Shown here: positions 7,530 through 13,997 of the stretch, piece after piece
Layout of the letters: the number at the start of each line of letters is the position of its first letter
Position numbering within the stretch: position 1 is the first letter of the stretch
Origin: Bacteroides sp.
Lineage (GTDB): Bacteria > Bacteroidota > Bacteroidia > Bacteroidales > Bacteroidaceae
DNA length: 16,444 bases
Assembly (NCBI GenBank): GCA_021204375.1
Contig: JAJPZL010000143.1
Location: 1 to 16,444, forward strand
Reading direction: 5' to 3'
Program-made: the position numbers and the translations under genes
Notes under the pieces: generated by a model
The model's input: the letters and a program-made list of their open reading frames with translations, nothing else
Database searches by the model: none
What the model was told of the DNA's origin: nothing

Positions 7530-8218
7530 GGAGCAGGGAGGTATATCGTTCAAGGTTGTCACTTTGTATAAGTCACTCCTTTTATATGCCGGGAACAGTA
7601 CCGCTGGTTGCAGAACCTGACAGAGAAACAGAGCTCTTTTTCCGGAGATGCGGTGTGCTTTTCAGGAATATGGCTCCCGGATGCTGGAGTATTTTGTGTA
7701 GAATGGAGGAGAGCTCTCAGGAGGTGTTTTCGATACGTTTGCTGGTAAAACCGCAGGAAGATATGTTTTACTATGTTACATCCCGGCGGTTGCCTGTTCT
7801 TTCTTCCGGAATTACTGTTCGTTACTCTTCACTGCCGGGAGTGTGGGGGGAAATAGAGACGGAGTTGCCTGTAGATCCGGTAAGGTTCTCCATGGGGATT
7901 GATGCGGAGCGTCGTTACTGGGAGTATATTATCTTTCCGGGAGAGAGAAAGCAGAACTTCGTACTTGCTTTGGAAGAACGGGAATCCCGGATATTTTTTA
8001 CTCCTCCCGTATGGGAAGAGTGGATAGATGGTAGTAGGATCTACCGGAGCAGATCCACAGAAAAAATAGGATTGAAACAATATTATGAATACCGGGTACA
8101 GCTAACGGAGAATGCCGGCAGGAGATGGATACTGCGCGATAAACTTCCTTCTCCTTCTCCCCGGGAACTGTCGGTAACCGGAGCATCTGATACGATCACT
8201 GCTTATATCTATTTATAA
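7526..8218 (+). CDS. Uncharacterised CIS-locus protein, 230 aa
   Basis: Intact frame coupled to the preceding DUF4255 gene by an ATGA overlap and followed 22 bases later by the sheath gene. I do not recognise the family. It has no signal peptide or membrane segment, is rich in aromatic residues and Arg, and its sequence suggests two beta-rich halves (about 8-110 and 111-230) ending in SDTITAYIYL. The position between the Pvc16-like and sheath genes suggests a structural or assembly component of the particle, but no function can be assigned from sequence alone. Unlike most of its neighbours it carries no visible lesion, which suggests a real protein sequence under selection until recently. Confidence 0.75.
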   Translation: MRSREVYRSRLSLCISHSFYMPGTVPLVAEPDRETELFFRRCGVLFRNMAPGCWSILCRMEESSQEVFSIRLLVKPQEDMFYYVTSRRLPVLSSGITVRYSSLPGVWGEIETELPVDPVRFSMGIDAERRYWEYIIFPGERKQNFVLALEERESRIFFTPPVWEEWIDGSRIYRSRSTEKIGLKQYYEYRVQLTENAGRRWILRDKLPSPSPRELSVTGASDTITAYIYL

Positions 8219-8240
8219 ATTTATAAAAGAGTACTGTTCT

Positions 8241-9728
8241 ATGTGTGCAATGAAAACCCCTGGAGTCTATATTGTGGAGAAGAATGCTTTTCCAAACTCC
8301 GTTGTTGAGGTAGCAACTGCCGTTCCGGCTTTTATCGGTTATACGGAGAAGGCTACCAATGGTAATATGTCCCTGCTGGGTAAGCCCTGGCGGATCACTT
8401 CTATGGCTGAGTTCCGTTCTTACTATGGTGAAGCTCCGGTGCTCCGCTTTACCCTGGAAGAGGGAAGTGAAGCGGGAGGAGTTGTTTTTAATGGTAAGAA
8501 CTACCTGCTCAAACGTACCGACCGGTATAACCTGTTCTATAATATGCTTTTGTTCTATGCCAACGGAAGTGGTCCCTGCTATATTGTATCGGTAGGAGAT
8601 TATCAGTCGGAGATGGAGAAGGAGAGGCTGGAGCAGGGAATTGTACCTCTTATTAAAGAGCCGGAACCTACCATGGTGGTTATTCCGGAGGCGGTTGTAC
8701 TACCGGATTGGAATGACTGTTATGCGTTGCAGCAGGCTATGCTGAAACATTGTGGTTATGAGATGCGGAACCGTTTTGCAATGCTTGATGTCTATAACGG
8801 TTACAAGGATCGTAAAGATCCTGAGGGGGATGTGGTACATCGTTTCCGGGAACAGATCGGAAGTGAGTTCCTGGACTTCGGGGCTGTCTATTATCCCTGA
8901 CTTCATACTTCTGTTGTACAGAAGAGCGAACTTAGTTTTGAAAACCTGGATACCGCACAACTGCAGGAGTTATTGACTCAGGAGCTCTCCCTGAGTATGC
9001 TTCCGGAGGAGAAAAAGGAGCAGGTAATCGGTTATATAGGGAGTCTCTCTTCCGGATTACCGGATGTGGAGCGTGCTACTCTTCATAAAGTGTTGATGCA
9101 ACTCAATCCCCTTTATCGTACTCTTTTGAAAGAGATGCGTATCTGCCTGAACCTGCTTCCGGTCTCGGCGGCTATGGCAGGGGTCTTTACTCTGGTAGAT
9201 AATACAAAAGGAGTCTGGAAAGCTCCGGCCAATGTATGGGTGGCAGCTGCTATCAGTCCGGCGGTCAATATATCCCACGAAGAACAGGAGGACCTGAATG
9301 TGCCGCTGAGCGGGAAATCGGTCAATGCTATCCATACCTTTATGGGGGAAGGGATTAAAGTATGGGGAGCCCGTACCTTAGACGGGAATTCTTTAGACTG
9401 GCGCTATATCAATGTACGGCGTACCATGATCATGTTGCAGGAGTCCGTAAAAAATGCTGCCCGTGCCTATGTCTTTGATCCCAATGAAGCCAATACGTGG
9501 TTGAATATAAAGAGTATGATCTCCAACTTCCTCAACGGGATCTGGAAACGGGGAGGGCTGGCCGGTGCTATGCCGAATGATGCTTATAGTGTACATATAG
9601 GGCTGGGAGATACCATGACTCCCGAAGATATATTGGAGGGTATTATGAGAATTACGGTGCTGGTCGCTATCGTACGTCCGGCAGAGTTTATCGAAATAAC
9701 CTTCCAGCAGCAGATGCAAAAGAGTTGA
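8241..9728 (+). pseudogene. Contractile tail sheath protein, in-frame TGA at a conserved Trp
   Basis: Sheath subunit of the contractile tail: polymerises around the tube and contracts to drive it forward. Full frame 495 codons, normal for eCIS sheaths. The N-terminus KTPGVYIVEKNAFPNSVVEV followed by ATAVPAFIGYTEKA is diagnostic. The C-terminal part holds GVWKAPANVWV, VNAIHTFMGEGIKVWGARTL, WRYINVRRTMIMLQESV and the terminal EITFQQQMQ. A TGA at 8898-8900 (codon 220) interrupts FGAVYYP-stop-LHTSVV; sheath proteins of this group carry Trp here (YYPW), so TGG to TGA is the simplest explanation, with no frame change on either side. Two pieces result, 219 aa and about 275 aa. The C-terminal piece alone holds the most conserved interface region, but a functional sheath from separate halves is unlikely. 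Start ATG 8241; an internal ATG at 8250 is also possible. Confidence 0.93.
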
Positions 9729-9780
9729 TCTATTTTATACTATTTATTTAAAAGAAACAGAAGATAGCAGATGAAACATT

Positions 9781-10207
9781 ATGGCCTTTGCCCAAATTTT
9801 ATTTCAAGGTTACATTCAGTGATTTGGGTGAAATAGCCTGTCAGGAGGTTTCCGGACTGGATGTGGAGACTCAGGTTATTGAGTACCGTCACGGGAACAG
9901 CAAGCAGTTCTCTACGATCAAGATGCCGAGTATTAAAAAGTACAGTAATATTACTTTAAAAAAGGGTGTTTTTAAAGATGATAAGAAGTTCTGGCAATGG
10001 TTTAACAAGATACAGATGAATACTTTTGATCGGGAAACTATTACTATTTCCTTGTTGGATGAGAAGGGTGAGCCGGCTATGGCCTAGAAACTTATCAATG
10101 CCTGGCCTACGAAAGTAACCGGTACTGATTTTAAATCGGATGGAAATGAGGTGGCGGTAGAAACACTGGAAATTGCTCACAAGGGAATAGAACTGGTAAG
10201 TAAGTAA
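9781..10207 (+). pseudogene. Inner tube protein 1 (gp19/Hcp-like), start frameshift and in-frame TAG
   Basis: Tail tube subunit (phage T4 gp19 family): stacks in rings inside the sheath. Sequence PKFYFKVTFSDLGEIACQEV, SGLDVETQVIEYRHG, YSNITLKKGVF and AWPTKVTGTDFKSDGNEVAV are family hallmarks. Two lesions are seen. First, ATG 9781 reads MA and then needs a one-base shift at the T run 9787-9789 to enter the coding frame, giving MALPKFYF; the coding frame itself has only TTG 9788. Second, TAG at 10085-10087 sits between GEPAMA and KLINAWP, where tube proteins have Trp (AxxWK), so TGG to TAG is likely. The frame continues cleanly to TAA at 10205-10207, total about 140 aa, the normal size. The truncated product would lose the final strands that close the tube barrel. 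Confidence 0.9.
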
Positions 10208-10210
10208 GAA

Positions 10211-10645
10211 ATGGAATGGGATTTACCTGTTAATTTCTATTTTTCCGTGGAGATCGGGGCCTGGAAACTTCCTTTCCGGGAGGTCTCCGGCCTCACCCTG
10301 GAAATGGAGACGGAAAAGATCCGGGAGGGAGGAGAGAATAAGTTTGAACTCTAGCTTCCGGGCCGGGTCTGTCATCCGAACCTGGTCCTGAAAAGAGCGA
10401 TGGAACCTGTAGATAATAAAGAGGTGCAGTGGATAAAAAATGTTCTGGAAAGGAATTATAGCCAACCGGTTAAAACCCAGTATATTTTTATCAAATTGCT
10501 CAATGAAAAAGGAAAACCGCTTGCCGGCTGGTATTGCTCCCGTGCCTTTCCTGTGAAATGGGTAGTCGAACCGCTGGATGCTGAGAAAGGACAAGTATTA
10601 ATTGAGACCCTGGAATTTGCCTACTCTTATTTAAACCGTGAATAA
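10211..10645 (+). pseudogene. Inner tube protein 2 (gp19/Hcp-like), in-frame TAG
   Basis: Second tube-family gene, 3 bases after the first, as in eCIS loci where such paralogs form the tube or its baseplate-proximal ring. MEWDLPVNFYFSVEIGAWKL and FREVSGLTLEMETEKIREGG form the N-terminus; HPNLVLKRAM, the cysteine in GWYCSRAFPVKW and IETLEFAYSYL the rest. TAG at 10352-10354 (codon 48) interrupts ENKFEL-stop-LPGRV in a single continuous frame of 144 codons. The original residue is not certain; Lys, Gln or Trp would each be one base away and fit the position. An in-frame ATG at 10400 could start a C-terminal piece of 81 aa, but without the first strands. Confidence 0.88.
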
Positions 10646-10646
10646 A

Positions 10647-10808
10647 ATGGCTATTGTGATTAAAGAGATCCATGTAAGGACAACGGTCGTCTCTTCTGCT
10701 GGCCCGGTAGAGGTGGATGCAGTACAACTGCAAAATCTGAAAAGAGAGTTGTTGCGGGAGATCAAATTTCAGATACAACAGGAGTACCGGAAGATCCGGG
10801 AGCGCTGA
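10647..10808 (+). CDS. DUF5908-like small CIS protein, 53 aa
   Basis: Short intact gene from ATG 10647 to TGA 10806-10808, one base after the preceding TAA. The protein starts MAIVIKEIHVRTTV and ends in a charged helical segment, LKRELLREIKFQIQQEYRKI. This size, this N-terminus and the place between the second tube gene and the LysM gene match the DUF5908 family found in Bacteroidota CIS loci. The function is unknown; a small adaptor between tube and baseplate is a guess. Confidence 0.75.
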   Translation: MAIVIKEIHVRTTVVSSAGPVEVDAVQLQNLKRELLREIKFQIQQEYRKIRER

Positions 10809-10821
10809 AAGGAGAACAGTT

Positions 10822-11496
10822 ATGACCAAAATGTTAATTACGGGCTATACGAACGCTGATTACAGCGGTGATGGTAAGGAGTTTGAAGTACAGATCAATC
10901 CTTCTTCGCTGGCCTGGAAAGGAGATATTCAATATGATTCGTCCAAAAAACAGGGAAATGCTTATCTGGAGAGAAAATATATCCGGCACAATGAAACTTC
11001 TCTCTCTTTTAAATTAACGCTGGATGTGACAGGAGTACTGCCGGACTTTAAAGAGGGGAGTAGACTGGAAGATTATCTGGATACTTTGTATACCGTTCTT
11101 TATGATATGAACGCTGAATCACATGAGCCGCGTTATGTGCTGATCGCCTGGGGAGATATCACATTTGAAGGAAGACTGAGTACCATTTCCCAGGATTATA
11201 CCTTGTTCGCTCCCGATGGGAAGCCCCTGCGGGTTACTATCTCGCTCATCTTTGTTAGCCATACGGCCGGAATCATTACTGTACGCCGGGAAGGAAAGTG
11301 TTCACTCGATCTCTCCAGAGTGATCGTCCTGAGAGCCGGGGAGAGTCTTGCGCACTGGTGTAGTGTTATTTACAAAGATCCCTCTTATTGCTTAGATGTA
11401 GCCCGGTTTAACGGGCTCAATACTTTTCGGAATGTAAAACCCGGAACATCGGTTATGTTCCCTCCGCTGGAAGTGTATGGCTCAAAAAACAGATAA
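10822..11496 (+). CDS. CIS tube/LysM baseplate protein (Pvc7/Afp7-like)
   Basis: Baseplate-proximal protein that joins the tube to the spike complex; counterpart of Afp7/Pvc7 and functionally of T4 gp53/gp54-like LysM proteins. 224 aa and intact. The N-terminal CIS_tube-type domain covers about 1-155, with FEVQINPSSLAWKG at 21-34 and RYVLIAWGDITFEGRLS at 104-120. The LysM-like module covers about 166-216, VIVLRAGESLAHWCSVIYKD to FNGLNTFRNVKPGTSVMFPP. ATG 10822 follows a purine-rich GGAGAA. The end overlaps the spike gene by 20 bases, indicating coupled translation. Confidence 0.9.
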   Translation: MTKMLITGYTNADYSGDGKEFEVQINPSSLAWKGDIQYDSSKKQGNAYLERKYIRHNETSLSFKLTLDVTGVLPDFKEGSRLEDYLDTLYTVLYDMNAESHEPRYVLIAWGDITFEGRLSTISQDYTLFAPDGKPLRVTISLIFVSHTAGIITVRREGKCSLDLSRVIVLRAGESLAHWCSVIYKDPSYCLDVARFNGLNTFRNVKPGTSVMFPPLEVYGSKNR

Positions 11497-13267
11497 TGAC
11501 AGTGAAGGTATAGTTACCTGTAAGGTCTATGCAGATGGCGCTGAAATAGATAGTCTGTTGCAGCTTGTTTCCGTACGGATACACAAAGAGGTGAACCGCA
11601 TTAGTAAAGCGTGGATCGTACTGGCTGCGGGAAGGGTTGCATCTGCCGGGGTAGAGGAGGGGGAAGAGGAAGCTCTCTCCCCGGGAAAGGGAATCTCCGT
11701 GACCGTGAGTTATGGGACCGGTAGTGAATCTGCTATTTATGAGGGTATTATAACGGCATACTCTTTCGAAATAGAGGAGAACGCTTCGTTCCTGCGTATA
11801 GAATACAGTGATCCTGTATGGGCGACTACCCTGGTACGTAAAAACCGGCTCTTCAAGGAAGTTACCGATACGGATGCCCTATCTGCTATCCTGAATGAGT
11901 ACTCTTCCCTGAGTTTTACAGTGGAAGATAGTAGCAGTGAACATGCGGAACTGGTACAATATTATGCTACCGACTGGGATTTTATTCGTTGCCGGGCGGA
12001 TGCCAACGGATGGGTTCTTCTTTCGGAGGGAACGGCTCTTTCTGTTGCTGTTCCGAATGTAAATTCTTCTCCGGTGCTGGAAGTAATGTGGGGAGAGAAT
12101 CTGTTGGAATTTTCCGGAACTTTGTATGCTGCCCCGCAGAGAGCGGGAGTGACAGCTACTGCCTGGGATGCTGCTACTCACTCGCTGATCACCGGTACAG
12201 CTTCTGTACCTGCTGTGAATAAGCAGGGGGAAGAGTATCCGGGTTCCCTGTATGCATTTTCGGATAAAAATCAGGTGATCCTTCAGACTGCCTGTGTTCC
12301 CGATAGTGATACATTACAGAACTGGGCGGATGCCCGCTATTTGCGGAATGCTCTTTCCCGTATACGGGGAGAGGTACGATTCCAGGGAAATGCAAAGGCG
12401 CTTCCGGGAAGCCTGATCAAAATAACAGGAGTGGGAAAACGTTTTAACGGGGATCTGTATGCCGGTATGGTACTTCATGAGATAGAAGAGGGGAATTGGA
12501 CCACTACGGTAGGGATTGGTCTCCCCGCAGAAGAGAACAGGTCTTATGGAGATGTAATGGCTCCCCCGGCATCTGGTCTGTTGCCCGGTATTTATGGATT
12601 GTATATCGGAACTGTAACTCATCTGCCCGAAGATCCTCTGGGAGAGTACCGGATAGAGATAGCTTTCTCCCTGTTGGGAGTAGATAGTAATACGGTTCGG
12701 GCCCGCCTGGTACAACCCTGGGCCAGTAGCGGATACGGAACCTGTTTTCTGCCGGATGTGGGTGATGAGGTGGTGATCGAATTTTTTAACGGTGACCCCT
12801 CTTTTCCTGTTATCCTGGGAAGTATGTATGGAAGTAAAAATGTTCCTCCCTATGCATTTACGGAAGATAATAATGTATGGGGTATTAAAATCCGCTCCGG
12901 AATGAAGATGGAATTTCAGGAAGAGGAGAGTAGTATAACACTGGAGACTCCAAAAGGAAATATCTTTTGCCTGACGGATGATCAGGAAAAGATCTTCCTG
13001 AGTGATCAGCATGGCAATAAGATAGAGATGAAAAGTGAAGGTATTGTGTTGGATTCGGTCGGTAGTATCTCTTTAAAAGCTCAGGGAGATATTACCTTAG
13101 AGGCCGGAACGGCTCTGAAAGGAGAGGCCGGAACGGATATGACCTGGGAAGGAATGAATATCAACGCAACTGCCGGTATGGCTTTTGTGGCCAAAGGTAG
13201 TACCAAAGCAGAACTTACTGCTACCGGACAGACAGTTATCAAAGGAGCCATGGTGGCTATTAATTAA
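11477..13267 (+). CDS. VgrG/gp5-like spike protein (Pvc8-like)
   Basis: Trimeric central spike that sits under the tube and carries the tip. 596 aa, intact. About residues 15-350 form the gp27/late-control-D-like hub (EIDSLLQLVSVRIHKEVNRI at the start, YYATDWDFIRCRADANGWVL at 162-181, ALPGSLIKITGVGKRFNGDL at 308-327). About 374-452 form the gp5 OB fold with FLPDVGDEVVIEFFNGDPSF at 424-443 and the LGSMYGS exit, both hallmarks. From 485 to 596 the beta-helix shows regular short repeats ending GQTVIKGAMVAIN. There is no C-terminal effector extension. It overlaps the LysM gene by 20 bases and precedes PAAR by 14 bases. Its being undamaged over nearly 1.8 kb contrasts with the wedge gene downstream. 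Confidence 0.93.
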   Translation: MAQKTDNDSEGIVTCKVYADGAEIDSLLQLVSVRIHKEVNRISKAWIVLAAGRVASAGVEEGEEEALSPGKGISVTVSYGTGSESAIYEGIITAYSFEIEENASFLRIEYSDPVWATTLVRKNRLFKEVTDTDALSAILNEYSSLSFTVEDSSSEHAELVQYYATDWDFIRCRADANGWVLLSEGTALSVAVPNVNSSPVLEVMWGENLLEFSGTLYAAPQRAGVTATAWDAATHSLITGTASVPAVNKQGEEYPGSLYAFSDKNQVILQTACVPDSDTLQNWADARYLRNALSRIRGEVRFQGNAKALPGSLIKITGVGKRFNGDLYAGMVLHEIEEGNWTTTVGIGLPAEENRSYGDVMAPPASGLLPGIYGLYIGTVTHLPEDPLGEYRIEIAFSLLGVDSNTVRARLVQPWASSGYGTCFLPDVGDEVVIEFFNGDPSFPVILGSMYGSKNVPPYAFTEDNNVWGIKIRSGMKMEFQEEESSITLETPKGNIFCLTDDQEKIFLSDQHGNKIEMKSEGIVLDSVGSISLKAQGDITLEAGTALKGEAGTDMTWEGMNINATAGMAFVAKGSTKAELTATGQTVIKGAMVAIN

Positions 13268-13281
13268 GAAAGGAGAAAAGT

Positions 13282-13581
13282 ATGCCCCCTGCTGCCCGTT
13301 TAACTGATCTGTATGTTTGCCCCCAGGTTACTCCCGGGTTGCCGCCTGTTCCGCACGTAGGCGGGCCTATTGCCGGACCGGGTGTTCCCACCGTACTTAT
13401 TGGTGGGTTACCGGCTGCTGTGCTGGGAGATATGTGTGTCTGTGTAGGACCGTCGAATAGTATTGTACAGGGTTCTGCTACTGTACTGATCGGTGGAAAG
13501 CCTGCCGTCCGTATGGGAGATATCTGTGCGCACGGAGGCAATATTGTACTGGGTTGTTTTACTGTAATGATAGGAGGATAG
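13282..13581 (+). CDS. PAAR-domain spike tip protein
   Basis: Sharpens the end of the beta-helical spike; PAAR proteins bind a metal ion near the tip. 99 aa, intact, full length for a stand-alone PAAR protein. The literal PAAR is at residues 3-6, with related turns GLPAAVLGD at 42-50 and GKPAVRMGD at 72-80. Candidate ligands are His25 and the Cys/His pair in DICAHGG (about 80-86). There is no fused toxin. Start ATG 13282 follows AGGAGAAAAG. The antisense strand is also open across this gene, but only because of its Gly/Pro-rich composition. Confidence 0.93.
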   Translation: MPPAARLTDLYVCPQVTPGLPPVPHVGGPIAGPGVPTVLIGGLPAAVLGDMCVCVGPSNSIVQGSATVLIGGKPAVRMGDICAHGGNIVLGCFTVMIGG

Positions 13582-13585
13582 CAGG

Positions 13586-13993
13586 ATGGAAGAGAAGAAA
13601 TATATAGGAAAAGGATGGAAATTTCCTGTGATGTTCCAAAAACATCAGGGCGTAGAGATGGTTTCCGGTGAAGAGGATATCCGGCAGAGTTTGCAGATAC
13701 TTTTTTCCACCCTGCCGGGTGAACGTATTTTCCGTTCCGGGTATGGATGTCACCTGAATCGTTCTGTTTTTTCCAATCCCGGTCTTACAGGAAAAACTTT
13801 GTTGATCCTGGAGATAAAAAATGCGGTTTTGCTCTATGAGCCCCGGATAGAAATAGAGCGTGTTGAAGTGGATGACCATTCTTGCATAGAGGAGGGAATT
13901 ATTAAAGTTTCTTTAGATTATCGAATCCGGCAAACCAATAGCCGCAGTAATATAGTATATCCTTTCTATCTGTTGGAAGGTACAAATCTGTAG
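13586..13993 (+). CDS. gp25-like baseplate wedge protein (GPW/gp25, Pvc9-like)
   Basis: Small baseplate protein that nucleates sheath assembly. 135 aa, intact. YIGKGWKFPVMF at 6-17 and GEEDIRQSLQILFSTLPGER at 28-47 followed by RSGYGCHLN (about 50-58) are the standard gp25 signatures; the conserved EPRI motif appears at 85-88 in LLYEPRIEIERV. A strong ribosome-binding-like GGAGGATAGCAGG lies just before ATG 13586. The gene sits 4 bases after PAAR and 4 before the large wedge gene, as in eCIS loci. Confidence 0.93.
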   Translation: MEEKKYIGKGWKFPVMFQKHQGVEMVSGEEDIRQSLQILFSTLPGERIFRSGYGCHLNRSVFSNPGLTGKTLLILEIKNAVLLYEPRIEIERVEVDDHSCIEEGIIKVSLDYRIRQTNSRSNIVYPFYLLEGTNL

Positions 13994-13997
13994 AGAG

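Noticed and set aside
12314..13012. 232-aa open frame antisense to the spike gene
   Set aside because: It opposes a strongly supported VgrG/gp5 gene, has no family-like motif and no promoter or start signal; it is a by-product of codon use.
13260..13541. Antisense open frame over the PAAR gene
   Set aside because: Gly/Pro-rich coding sequence often leaves the opposite strand open; the PAAR reading has literal motifs and a good ribosome-binding site.
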